A stretch of DNA of 64,000 nucleotides from Synchiropus splendidus (GCF_027744825.2 NC_071348.1:2049563-2113562), one strand, 5' to 3'; shown: positions 52,364-63,428, counted from the first letter of the stretch. The notes: a model not told the origin generated them from the letters alone. Numbers and translations are program-made.

Positions 52364-52494
52364 ATCTAGACTTATTGCCAAACCATCGTGCCTTTTACGA
52401 TTATGTAACACGCCACTGACATACTGTATTACATGCAACTTAATCTTTACCATGGCTTTTAGCAACGTGGATGACAGCCTGTCAATCTTCCACC

Positions 52495-52776
52495 CACTGT
52501 TCTCAAACCTTCATAATGAAAGCTGATGTCAATTTTATTGGGGGGGCGCCATCACTTTCTTTATCATTTTTTCTTTTCAAGAACTCCGTAGGTGGTAAAT
52601 ATCACAGATTTGCAGCTGTCAAGTCAATTCAGTGACACACTGCTGACACCACATGTGGCTCATGTATTAAAACTGAGCGTCTCACAGTCCTCACACTCAC
52701 AGGTGTAAAACAAAAAACTTCTACCAGCCCTCTAGGGGGCGCCATGGGCCCCGGCCCTATGGTTAAGAATCCCTGG
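52495..52776. mobile_element. Possible small hAT-like element
   Basis: Left CACTGTTCTCAAACCTT and right TATGGTTAAGAATCCCTG (complement CAGGGATTCTTAACCATA) are loosely inverted ends, each followed inward by a GGGGGCGCCAT box (about 52540 and 52735). No target duplication is visible. Confidence 0.4.
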
Positions 52777-53588
52777 TCTATACTGCACTGTGCAGCATCA
52801 TGTGTTAAAACCTAAAGTGAGAGTCAAAGGTTTGCACAAACGCAGCTTGCAAAGATTTCAGAGATTTGACTGACAGTGGTCTAATGGAAGGACTTCTCAC
52901 CGATTGAAAGAGAGTATGCCAGCTATCAGTCGTGATTTTGGATGTGCAAAGCATCCCTGTTGAAGCACACAAGCAGATATGAAGACAAAACAAACGGGTA
53001 AATTTATTCATGCACACACCTCTTTTGGCAGTAGATCAAGAGAAGAACGCTTATGGTGTGTGTGTGTGTGGTTGGGTGGAGTAAAAAGAACAGCTTCTTG
53101 GACAAATCCAGTCTAAATAATCACCCTGTCCTGCCTGTTCAGAAACCAACACAGAGTCCCATGTGGCTTCATTACTGTTGCTGCTAATTAAGCAGCTCCA
53201 AATAAACACCATCCTCTGGCTTCATTAACACAAACATAGCAGCATCATCACATGCTTCAACGGAATAGATTTGTTCACGATGACATGGATGAGGATCAAA
53301 TGCATCACAGGTTGTTTACAGTCACAAATGCTTTGAGAGTTTAGCTCATTTCAGACACTATATGAGTTATTCCATGAATTTCAGTGCGGTAAGTCACTGG
53401 AGTAAATAATATGGTGTCAGTTTGGGTTTGAAATTGAAACATTTACATTTTAAAAAAAGGGACAAAGTGACTGCAAGTCGTTTCTGCAAATAACATGACA
53501 AGATAGTCGAGTGTCAGGAGCTGCAGTTTGAAACAAAATTAGCTTATACGCCAGAAACTATGTGTACAGTACGACTCCACACAAAAAA
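52777..53588. other. No gene seen; possible conserved non-coding stretch at 53130-53290
   Basis: 53130-53290 has TGCTGCTAATTAAGCAGCTC, a near-palindromic homeobox-like motif, in unique sequence. A GT run lies at 53056-53071. Confidence 0.4.
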
Positions 53589-53644
53589 GAAAAGTTGTTT
53601 TTGAGCGATGTTGGGTGCACAACATCGTTCAAAAACAACTTTTC
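53589..53644. repeat. Long hairpin palindrome (25-bp arms)
   Basis: Arms 53589-53613 and 53620-53644 (GAAAAGTTGTTTTTGAGCGA.. and its complement) pair with one mismatch around a 6-base loop. Confidence 0.85.
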
Positions 53645-55290
53645 AAACTCCCAGAACACTGAGGTGTACAGCTGGGAGCTGCAGGAAAATTGCTCTCGGG
53701 AACGGGAGCGCAGCAGTCCTGGACTTGCGATGTGTGCGGATATTTAATAACTCAAATGTTCATTCATTAGGCCAATAAACATCTGATTTTATTGGCAGAC
53801 AGATTTGCTTAAATGAATAATGCCGCGCTCAACAGTAACTGTTTTCACTGCTGTGATGTGGCTGCAGCGCAGCTGACTCTTTCATGTTTAGTTTACATTC
53901 GGAGCTCCGGCATCAGTTCATATCTGAGGTGAGGACGACTCCTAATGTTAAAAAGTGACAAAGAAATAAGGAGGTCAAGCCGGTGGTGATAAATACTTTG
54001 ACGCGCGGATCATGACGACTTCCTTTATACGTGCTTCGTCGTGGGTCACAAACCAGCTATTTTGTGCATGGCGCGGCCAGCTGAGCAGGAAAAGAAGTCA
54101 TCGTCTGAGGCGCAGAGGTGCAAGGCTGCACAGCAGGAGGCGAATCCAAGAGCCACCCGAGACAGAACCCGCAGTGTGAAAAGCGCCGTGGCTTAAAAGG
54201 TTTGGAAAACAGGGATCTAAATCAACTGTCTCCACTGCATCAGCGAGCAAACGGAACAGTTCTTCACCAGACAGCAAGCGCTGAGAACCTGGTTGAGTCG
54301 GCAGCAAAAATGCATCATTACAAAAGAGCTGAGTTTGGACAAATCCTTGAATAGGGCTGAATCACTTTTGAATTGCTGCTGCAAAATACCCCAGTGAAAA
54401 TTGGTTTGTTGTGTGGGGGATGTTGTAATGTGTAAGTGTGTGTTGTAATGAGCTGCAGATAGATCATTATTGCATGCTAAACACTCTTAATGTATTCCAG
54501 GGTTCTGACTCGAGAGTTCAAGTGAGAGAAGAAAAGCCTTTGATTAGGATTCTGTTCCAAACTGGAACACAATGTAAACAACAGTAAACCACCAGCCTCA
54601 ACTTCAGCCTTCCATTTCTTCAACACCCAATTGATCTCTGATTTGCATACAAAGATGTGTGGTATAAGATGATAAGGCATTTTTAACACTTGTCTTCAAG
54701 CTCTGAGTGGAAAAAAAATAATGACACTTATTCCAAATGAGACGTTCAAATCTCGGACGAGAATGTCTCCAACAAATGAGCATTTCTTCCAACGTTAAAG
54801 CACACCGTTACGCTTGCTTTTTGGTGGTGTCGTTTTGGCACACGTCTTGGACCGCGCTCGACAATATGGACCATTGAGAAGCTGCTGTGAAGAAAAAGGA
54901 AGATGCCACTGCTTGTAGTACTGTTACCACACAGCGTTCAAAGATTCATTTCTCAATGTAGGAAGTCGTGCAACGGATGACTAGATCAGTGGAAAACAGG
55001 TGACATTCTCACTTCATTTCAAAATGAAGACTGAACAAGCTACATTTCATCGGGCTGTTGAAAGCTACGCATGAATGCAGAAAGCTCTTTAATTCTCTCT
55101 GCCAAGCTCCCACGACTGCCCTTTAAACCTCCCAATTAAGCCATACTATTTCAGATGACATGTCTGTCATCTCTCCAGAGCCGCGGTGACAGTGGCCTTC
55201 TACATGATACGATCGCTTTAACCACTCGCTTTCCGATTGGAGTTGATTCCTTTGGACGGGAGAAAATGTTTCGAAACATGCATACTGCAA
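53645..55290. other. No supported gene; CpG-richer patch with small basic ORF at 54068-54196
   Basis: At 53990-54200 CpG content rises. An ATG at 54068 opens a 42-codon frame (MARPAEQEKKSSSEAQRC and on, rich in Lys/Arg/Ser) ending at 54196. I do not recognise it and see no consensus splice donor at its end. It could be an unknown first exon, a repeat or chance. Confidence 0.35.
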
Positions 55291-55565
55291 ACATTAACAT
55301 CTCCTTTCTCTTTGGGCTTCTCCCTTCAGTGGTGGCCTCAGTGGATCATCTTCCTCCATCTCTCCCTGTCCTCTGCTTCCTCTCCTCTCAAACCTACAAA
55401 CCTCATGTCCTCCTTCACCACCTCCATCAGTCTCCTCTGTGGCCTTCCTCTCCACCTTCTGCCTGGCAGGTCCAACCTCAACATCTTCATCTACCAATGT
55501 ACTGGCTCTCTCTCTCCTCTGTACATGTCCAAACCATCTCCATCCAGCCTCTCTGACTTGGTCTC
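55291..55565 (-). mobile_element. LINE 3' tail fragment
   Basis: Minus-strand frames read WRWFGHVQRRER, LDLPGRRWRGRPQRRLMEV and VKEDMRFVGLRGEEAEDRER then WRKMIH, the C-terminal tail of LINE ORF2 in nearly continuous order with a few shifts. It is better kept than the related copy at 723-1062 but is 5'-truncated. Confidence 0.85.
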
Positions 55566-56179
55566 CTAACTGTAAACAATAACATGTCATCATATAATTC
55601 CATCCAAAAATACTGTCCAGATCAGCAGAGTAAATAATTCTTCAGTCTGTGGTGAGTCAGCTGTTTTACATGCGCTAAAACCCCACATTTTTCATCAAGA
55701 AAAGCAATAATAAGCAGCAGACAGTGTGTTGTCCCCCCCAAGAGCTGTAAAGGGTACGTTTGCAACGCGTTTGTCCCCATCCAATAAAGAGCAAACAGCT
55801 GATTCAGGCGAGGACGAAGAAATTGTGTTGACTAGTGGCCCTCATGCAAATGAGCAGGTGGGTCGAATAACCTTGTTGGGCGAAACACAACGCTACAGAA
55901 TATAGGTCATCAACTTTAAGGACCTCAGTGGTGTCAGAGGTTGGATATATGAATATGTGACCCAGCCATCATCAACTCTTGAAGATTCCGGCAGCATCTC
56001 AACTGCGTTCCTCATGTTTTCTCAAAGAGGGTCCAAGCCACCCTGTGGACAAAACTAAAGTCAGCCACTTGTTTGTTCCCAGCCAAATCTCCTGGCCATC
56101 ACATGTCTGTTGAGCACTGTTTTTCTGGGAGGTTTTCCACTCCAGAATGGCCAGGGTTTCCTCTACTCTGAATCTACTT
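55566..56179. other. No gene seen
   Basis: Unique non-coding DNA. Confidence 0.5.
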
Positions 56180-56460
56180 GAAATTCTTATACAAATATTT
56201 TCAGGACAGTAAAAGAGCTTTAGTTGAAACAAGGTGAGATAAAAACTTGAACATAGCCGCCATGGTGATTTATTGATGCAAAGCAAACAATATTTTGTTG
56301 TTTAAATGTAGGTTTGGATCCATCATTTGATTCACTAATATACCAAATTCATTCAAATTGAAAAATGTAGCATGTGGCTTCTTCTGGCAAATATTCTTAT
56401 TCCATTAACCTGCGATTAATTGATCACAAATTTTTAAATCAGATCCCACCCCCAGTTTTA
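56180..56460 (+). repeat. Dispersed repeat shared with 10998-11200
   Basis: ACAAATATTTTCAGGACAGT, AAAAGAGCTTTAGTTGAAAC, GGTGATTTATTGATG and ATCAGATCCCACCCCC follow the same order as at 10998-11200. This copy keeps a longer central part with TGCGATTAATTGATCAC. Confidence 0.6.
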
Positions 56461-57605
56461 ATAAACCGTCATTAACCAAGCAACCAAGCTGCATTTCAAA
56501 ACACAGAAAAGCGCTGCTTAATTCAAACCCGCAATTATCCCCCGAAACACATTTTCTCTGTATCATTCTGTATGTTTTTTCACATTCAAAATATTGTCCT
56601 AGTAATGCTCTCATGGCGGAGTAGTAACATTCCAGAACTCGCTCGCAGAATACACACTCCTAAAGATTCCCAATGGTCATTTGCAAAACCACCAAAATTG
56701 AATGTTTAAAATGAATTTGTTGGATCAAACAGACATTCAGGTTAGGGAGTCCAGATCAGAAAGGTGGTCTGGACAATGTCAATGGAAAACAAACACTAAC
56801 TGCTGTTGGGTCATAGTTGTCTCTGCTCAGATGTGTGATTGAAACAGAGCGAACCACCTTTGGTGTTAAAAAGTCAGATTCTTAAACACACCTTCAAATC
56901 GTGAGGTCATGGCAGATGCTTATCCTACAATATAACTGTCCGGTGTTAAAGGCCTGTGGACATGATATTCCTCCTCAGGAAAGGAGGAGAAAAGAGGCCG
57001 GTAACATGAGGTGGACATCAAACACGGCGGACCCTACATTTGTCATGAGAGGACGCTGCTCTGCTCACGGCCCATTGATTCGCTGCTCGAGTTTGCAGTT
57101 CGATACAAGCAGCCACATGCCGCAGATATACATCAATGAGAAGTTGAGCATTGTTTATTTCCCCATCCCTTCCCTTTCACTTTCTAATTCCAGTCATCCA
57201 GCAGCAGGCAGTCCATTCCTCCCTCTCCCTCTTTGCTGGGTGAGAGATGGATAGACAGAGCACGGCGGAGTCCTTGGCTGAACTGTGAAAGTGCTGATGT
57301 GGCGCCAAGCTCCCTAACAGCATGATGACGCCTCTATCTGTCTCTCTGGGCTGCGCTTTTCCTGGGACACACACACACACACACACACACATGTGGCGTG
57401 GAAGGACACAGGTGTGATGTGGAACACTGAGTGCTGCTGTGAGGACCAAGCACATTTCCTTGACTCGCATGCTGTGCCATTCTATTAATAATGGGGTTGG
57501 GGTTATTGCAGACCGACCTGAGACGCCTTCATGAAGCAGTCTTCACAAGATAATCACAAGTCATTACTGCCACACGCCCGCAGGCCCGCACACACACACA
57601 CACAC
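56461..57605. other. No gene seen; (CA)n at 57367-57391
   Basis: No supported exon. Two short CA microsatellites (57367-57391, 57589-57610). Confidence 0.5.
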
Positions 57606-57652
57606 ACACACTCCAACATCACTCAGCTGACCTGAGTGATGTTGGAGTGTGT
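57606..57652. repeat. Perfect 21-bp inverted repeat next to a CA microsatellite
   Basis: Arms 57606-57626 (ACACACTCCAACATCACTCA G) and 57632-57652 are exact complements with the 5-base loop CTGAC. The left arm begins inside the CA repeat, and the right arm ends with its GTGT mirror. Confidence 0.9.
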
Positions 57653-60319
57653 ATTTCTCTGCTGCTGGTGTTAAAGTGAGTCATCTATCCTTCCACGGCT
57701 TCATTACAACCTGCAAGGGCAAACACAGTCCCTGGCTGCCTCTCCAGATGGACGGAGAGAAACGGAGATATACAGTGGGCAGAATGTGAGGGCTCTCTAT
57801 CTCTCTCTGGCTCTCTTTCTCTATATTTATCTTCTTCCTCTCCACCGATCACTTCCTATCTGTGTGTCCAATCAAACAATCTTTCTCTTCCACCTTGTCG
57901 AGAGCAAGTCCCAGCAGGGTGAGGCCACTAAATGTGAGATGTTAAGCTACAGAACACGGGATATTTGAGTTCTCCCTAACAAGTGGTCCACGTCGGCTTG
58001 GAGTGCAGTGTTTTGAATGCAAAATAAATACATTAAATCCCGTTCCTACGTACTTCAGAGTATACATATAAGTACTTCATTGTTACCGAATCACTAGAAT
58101 ACTGTTTACTTTACTACTTTTTTACTACTACTACTTTATTATTAGTGCTGCTCTGTCAATAGTCAAAGATAGAAGGTCAAACCGCTCATCTGGCTGAGAG
58201 AGTCTTCTCTGGAATTCATTACAATCCTGGGGACTCGGTTAGATGTGTGGGACTCCAGAATTCAGGATGGACCGAGAGTAGTTTCCAGCTTATTTGGGGC
58301 AAACAATCAGCAACGATCCTTTGTCAACTCAACATCCAAAAAAAGGATACACAATTACCATCATTTCCTGATTACGTAAGCAGTTAGTCAGTCAGTCAGG
58401 TAGGTCAATGAAATATGAGCTTGAAGGAAGCATTATTGCGGGAATTCGAGTCGGGAAATGCTGATTCATGTGGAGAGAGAAAGCAGAAGGACAAGCAAAG
58501 AAACATTGTTCTGCTCCCAACTTCAGCCTAGGAACAGAGCACTTGAAGAAAACTCCAGTTTTAAGGGCTTGCAGAAAGCATGAATAATGGATTGGTAAAA
58601 CCTCTTATTCTCTCCATTTTATATGGCCAGCTGTTATCAAAAATAACTTGACCCATGGTGCATTGGATGACTTGCACGCTAGAGCGTGAACTGTAGCCGC
58701 TACTGCAGCAAAGTGTATGAGGACACCAAATCGTACCGTACACATACTGTGCTGATGCAAAGCAGGAAAAGATGTTTATATGTATTTGTTTTTCAATTGA
58801 CTAAACTGACACTGTATACCACTTGTTTTTTATGTTTTTACTTTCAAATGCAAACATGAATACATTTTTTTTGTTTGTTTTGTAACAAAACCCATCAGCA
58901 TCTACTTCCTTTTGGAAATACCAACACCATTTGTAATCCATGAGTTTGTGTCGTCTCAACACGCTTGCTTTTCATCACACTTTTACTGGTTTCTGCTTTT
59001 GTATTTATCTCCTTTTCCCCGGTTCTTTTGGTGTCTTTGAAAAAATACAGAGAATGGATTTCATATTTCGATTTGTGTGACACTGGAGCATTTTAAGATA
59101 CTTTCTACTTATTAAATTGTGAATAAAAATGCATGTGAAATGTACATCTTAGGTCCTTTTTACGCTGGACAGGACTGAAAATTGGAAATACACCCAGGCA
59201 GCTCAGGTCAGGATGCATGGTGGAACACACTGGGCGTTTGATTGACTAAGGCAAGTGATTTGATAAGAAAGAGTTACGTGTGTTGGGAGGTATAATACCA
59301 GCAAGGTCAGCAAACTGAGGACAGAAATGTGTACACAAGTAAATGGGTGTACGACAGAGTAGAGAATGGGGGAGGAGGTTGATTGAATCGGGGCTAAGGA
59401 GGATTTAGTCCAGGGAGGTTATGTGGGAAGAAGAGCAGGTAGAGCAGAACAAGTGGCACAGGTGGGAGTGAGCCGGCTTTTAGAATCAATCATTAGGCCA
59501 GTTTATGAATATTGCCTAAAAGAAACGCCCTTCACACATTTGCACTGATCAGGCCGCTGATGAAAAAGACAGGTGAATTCCTCTCAAAGACACATGGATA
59601 GACAGCAGGACCAGATAAGGCTGGATCAATGCCAGCAACTCGCTCCCACAGCACCAAACCAGCAGAAGTTGGACAACATGAAGACAAGCTCTCTGGAAGC
59701 AAAGCATCGTAAGCACAACATGATGTTTGCTTGGAACCTTGATAGGCGCGTTGGTCCGCTGGAATGAATCTAATAAACAAACATTAGTGGGACTTCATCT
59801 CAGTCAAAATAAGAAAAGGGCATTTTAGAGGTTAAAATCCTCCTTGGTTCCTGTGTGCAGAGGAGAAGACATCAAGCAGTATAAGATTGTCAATGTAAAT
59901 ACAAAATGCCTTGTCACAAGCTTCTCAATATAATGGATATAATGGAGGAAATTCGGTCCCAAAACAAAAGGTTGCTCTAAATTGAAACAGTGGTCAATTA
60001 TGCAAAACCTATGACTAACCAACAAATACATATTTTAATATTGTGATAATAACAATAATAATATTTCACATTGTTCCATTATTGAACATGTTCTCAAAAG
60101 TCTTATGAGGGCCGCACAAATATCGGTTGCGGCCCTGGGACCCAGTGAGCGGCGGATGAGCAGAAAGGGAAAACAAACTCCTTTTTTCCCCTTTCATTTG
60201 TTTCCACTGTTTATATACATACAACACTTGGTCTGGATTTTTGAATGATGGATTTAATAATATGAAACAATGAAAACGAAGGGGAAAAAACTCAAGTGAA
60301 TAAAGCACAAGAGTCATTT
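57653..60319. other. Region upstream of dgat1; no gene seen
   Basis: AT-rich, no exon supported on either strand, so no divergent partner gene of dgat1 is evident. A fragment with GGGCCGCACAAATATCGG and TTGCGGCCCTGGGACCC at 60108-60143 resembles an eroded hAT end. Confidence 0.5.
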
Positions 60320-60471
60320 CCAACCGCGTCGGACCTGGACGACCTCTCCGGTGTCGTCAGCTCCAACAGCGGAAGTCAGTTTCGAGCGGAAGCGCTGAGT
60401 CCAGAGTCACGTATGAGACTGCCTCCATTTCTTTCACTTGTTGTAGTCCTGAAAGTTGAAACTTGTCAGTG
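60320..60471 (+). promoter_or_regulatory. dgat1 promoter and 5' UTR, CpG-rich
   Basis: CpG density rises sharply from about 60320 and stays high to about 60860, covering exon 1 and the start of intron 1, unlike the flanking AT-rich DNA. No TATA box is evident just upstream. Two GCGGAAG motifs (60369-60375 and 60386-60392) resemble ETS/GABP sites typical of CpG-island promoters. The transcription start is inferred to lie in this interval and cannot be fixed from sequence alone. Confidence 0.6.
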
Positions 60472-60472
60472 A
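60413..60472 (+). promoter_or_regulatory. Upstream ORF whose stop overlaps the dgat1 start codon
   Basis: An ATG at 60413 opens a 19-codon reading frame (MRLPPFLSLVVVLKVETCQ) ending in a TGA at 60470-60472. The last base of this stop is the first base of the dgat1 ATG (TGATG). If the transcript starts upstream of 60413, ribosomes that translate this uORF would end exactly at the dgat1 start, an arrangement compatible with reinitiation control. The geometry is seen directly; its use is inference. Confidence 0.5.
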
Positions 60473-60704
60473 TGGACGACGCAATTGCGGCCAGGGTGTC
60501 ACTTCGCAGGAGAAGGAGAGCGGGGAGAGGAGCGAGGCTGCAGCCGGGGGACGGAAGGTCGCAGGCGGGGAGTCGGACTGCACTGGCCGGGAGTAGCAGC
60601 GGAGACGGCGGCCTCACGAAAAGGGAGCACTCATTGGAAGTCACGCGGACTCAGAGTAAAAACGCGAAAAAGAAGCAGAGTGTCGATATAGTCCATAGAC
60701 TTAG
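60472..60704 (+). CDS. dgat1: dgat1 coding exon 1
   Basis: Starts at an ATG with G at -3 and G at +4 (good initiation context), the first Met after an in-frame TGA at 60457-60459. It encodes [20 protein letters not shown] and onwards, a disordered Arg/Ser/Gly-rich N-terminus matching the character of DGAT1 tails, which are poorly conserved in sequence. It ends at TTAG|GTGAGT with two bases of a split codon (AG + C = Ser). Reading on past the donor meets a stop soon after, as expected for an intron. Confidence 0.93.
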
Positions 60705-63079
60705 GTGAGTTCGCTGACTGAAAGAAAGAGTAGCTTGTTGGAGTGACAGCAGTCGAAGACCGGCTCCCGGCCATCTGCCCTCCACACTGGTCGGGTCGCT
60801 CTGGACTCGACTTGACGGGTCTGTTTCAGTTACGCAGGGGGGTGTGATCAGATCACGGTCCGTTCGGTCATGTTGCCTTCCACCACTGATGGTGGAGTCA
60901 TTCATATTTATTTTTTATTTTACATTTACACGTCTGACTTCATGTCTAAAATCACAAACTATGCTTTCTTTTTTGCGCTTTATTTTCCTCATCTTGATGT
61001 CATTGGTTCCCACTAAAAGTCTTCACAATTGTGCATTAGATGTCAACATAAAACATCTGTAACATTCATATATACTGAGCAAATATTCAATACTTTGGTA
61101 CCTATTCATCTCCTAACACTGGTGTGTACACGAGTCGTTGACAGATCGACAACAAATGTCATGATTAAAGTGTAGTAATGGTTCCAATAAATCTAGTTCA
61201 AGTGCAGTTGCAACAATGGCTTTTTGGCTATTGGCGTGTCACTACAAGCTCAGTCAGAGTTCAGTAATGTGGTCAAGCAAGTTATCAGGCTAACAGTGAA
61301 AATGTGTGCATGTGCGTGCTACATAAACAACAATATGGTGAGCTTGTTCAGGCGTCTATTTGAAATCTTTATATTATTTGTCTATTTATTCTTATGTGGT
61401 TTGGTTGTTTTTCTTTCAGCTAATAGGTGCAATTACTCAACTAACTCATTTTTCTCCCCCGACTGAAGCTGTCACAAGAAACAGGAGTCCCTGCTGAGTT
61501 CAGCCAGCGGATACAAAAACTACAGAGGAATTCTCAACTGGTGCGTTGTGATGCTGGTAAGTTTCCAACAAGTGAGGCAGATCATGATCATGCCCACCAT
61601 TTTTTTCATTTTTCAATTTTAGTTATGGTTTTTGTCATAATTTTTATTCATATATTATGGGTATTTATTCGTCTTGTGTTGTTTTACATGAGCTTCAGGA
61701 ATGTTTACTTCTGTGTACAGTAATAACTATCCAGTTGCTTTTCAAACGTTGCATTTCAAAATAATAGTAAATGCCAGTGTGTTGTAGAGACGGTTACACT
61801 TAGCATTGGTACTTTTTTTGTGGATGTTTTCTAGTGGTTGTGATGAAATTAGGAGGTACACTTCTTTTTTTAGGCTCACTTGCAAATGCATGCTCTTCTT
61901 CAGTCCAAAAACAGTACTTTAATCAACATCTGTTAAATAATGCAACTTCCTTTCAGTCTGTAACCCAGATATCCTGTAAGACTGAGTTCACATTGAGCAA
62001 TCAGTGAAATAATATCCAGTATAACAGCTCAGAAGATGTGCAGTGTTCCTCTCTGTCGATTTCTAAAATGCATTTACGAGCGAGCCAGACTGAAAGCAGC
62101 AAATCCTACTTGGGATTAATCCAGGCTTTCAACACAGATTGTTGTGTGTGTACACATTTATAGACTATAGAAAATATTCAAGGAATAGTGCTTTGTGAAA
62201 TGAAAACAAGATAAAGTCTGTTTTTCTTTTTTGCTTTTATTTTGCAGGTTCTGAGTAATGCTCGCCTTTTTTTAGAGAATCTGTTACGGTAAGAACATGG
62301 CAGAAAAAGTTGTGTCTCATTTTCTTCCCCAATTACCTCCCAGAAATGGTGACTCTCTAAAATGTGCCTCGGTGCATGGCAGTGTTGCCCCATGTGGTTG
62401 TGAGAAGTGGTAATAAACAACAGCCATTGCTGGAACTTTAAGCAGATAAAGACAACAAATGTCTTGTCTTTATCTGCTTAAAAAAATTGTATTAAAAAAA
62501 CATAAATCACAGTTTTTAATCAGTGACTTGGTTGCAGTATTGCATAAATCAACAAAACAAAATCCCTCTTTTTTGCCACATAAATGTTTAAGTCACTGTG
62601 AATAACAGTGGTTGTTTTCTTTCAAGGTATTTCACTCAGTGCTTAACACAATGGGGTGTATGCAGGTATTAGAATGGAATTAAAGCATGAGCTTTGGCGC
62701 GAAGCGCTTTGTATTTAGAACTTCCATTTAAAACTGTGAAAGTCGGAGTTCAATCCGACAAGGGACATTTAAAAGCAATCTTAGATTAAGCGCAGTTGAG
62801 GCAAAAATGACGGCTCTTTTGGGACGTGAAACTTTTGACTCATGAAGTATAGAGCATTTCTGATCATAATCAGACTAATAATAACAACATTCCAAGAGGA
62901 ATATGTTTGAGGAGGAAGGATTGTTTGTGAAGAAATGAAATCCTGTGTCAAAACAGTGAATTTGAAAAGTGTGTCTATGATGTGGTCTAACAGGTACGGA
63001 ATTCTTGTGGATCCGATTCAAGTAGTGTCCTTGTTCCTGAAGGATCCTTACAACTGGCCAGCTGCCTGCTTAGTCATTG
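60472..63079 (+). CDS. dgat1: Diacylglycerol O-acyltransferase 1, N-terminal part (exons 1-4; continues beyond the window)
   Basis: DGAT1 is a polytopic ER-membrane enzyme of the MBOAT family that joins an acyl-CoA to diacylglycerol in the last step of triacylglycerol synthesis. Four exons (60472-60704, 61469-61556, 62248-62288, 62994-63079) join in frame to 149 codons plus one base, roughly the first third of the ~490-residue family length. Residues 1-77 are a low-complexity cytosolic tail with an arginine cluster ([15 protein letters not shown]), as in mammalian DGAT1. From about residue 78 the conserved core starts ([20 protein letters not shown], then [10 protein letters not shown]), including the first membrane segment ([20 protein letters not shown]) and [20 protein letters not shown]. 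The catalytic Asn/His of MBOAT enzymes lie in later exons outside the window. Teleosts have dgat1a and dgat1b; the sequence here does not tell me which. Family identity is very secure from recognised protein similarity. Confidence 0.97.
61469..61556 (+). CDS. dgat1: dgat1 coding exon 2
   Basis: Acceptor is CTGAAG| and donor is ATGCTG|GTAAGT. The exon completes the split Ser codon and reads [20 protein letters not shown] followed by ILNWCVVML, the block that is nearly invariant across vertebrate DGAT1. This is the start of the first transmembrane segment. The exon is 88 bases and leaves phase 0, so it fits exon 3 exactly. Confidence 0.96.
62248..62288 (+). CDS. dgat1: dgat1 coding exon 3
   Basis: A 41-base exon between TTTTGCAG| and |GTAAGA, too short to appear as a long ORF. 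It reads [13 protein letters not shown] plus two bases (CG) that become Arg with the next exon. The peptide continues the first membrane helix of DGAT1 without a gap; mammals have [16 protein letters not shown] at this place. Confidence 0.96.
62437..62482. repeat. Perfect hairpin palindrome in dgat1 intron 3
   Basis: Two 19-base perfect inverted arms (62437-62455 and 62464-62482, TTTAAGCAGATAAAGACAA and its complement) are separated by 8 bases. It lies about 150 bases after exon 3, in the intron. It could be a tiny MITE remnant or a recent fold-back duplication. Confidence 0.85.
62994..63079 (+). CDS. dgat1: dgat1 coding exon 4
   Basis: Acceptor is CTAACAG| and donor is CATTG|GTGAGT. After completing the split Arg codon it reads [20 protein letters not shown] then WPAACLVI, a strongly conserved luminal-loop/second-helix block of DGAT1. 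It ends with one base of the next codon (G). Intron 4 begins at 63080 and is still open at the window end; it contains the TIR element described at 63429. Confidence 0.96.
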
Positions 63080-63428
63080 GTGAGTGGATGCACTTTTGAT
63101 GATCGATTATGACGGAAATGAGTCACTATTCATCCTGGAAATAAACGTATTGTGCCCTTGAACATACAACTTGCAATTTAAGGATGTAGGGAGGCACCGC
63201 AGCGATGCAGCTCACAGTGTCTCCAGAGAAATGGCCACCTGCCCTATTTACTGTACAGTGTACTGCACCCTGCTGCAGGAAGGGGAAGAGGGGGAGTGTG
63301 TGTGTTTGTTTATGGGTGATGAAGAAGCTTGGAAGAAACACAGCAAGTACATTGCAGAGATGTTTAATTTACCACTACCGAAATGTACTATCCCCTGCAT
63401 CGAGTGAGAGTGACTACATGGCTAGTGC

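Noticed and set aside
60066..60323. Possible divergent gene upstream of dgat1 on the minus strand
   Set aside because: The 85-codon frame has no domain and lies in AT-rich DNA that includes a transposon remnant.
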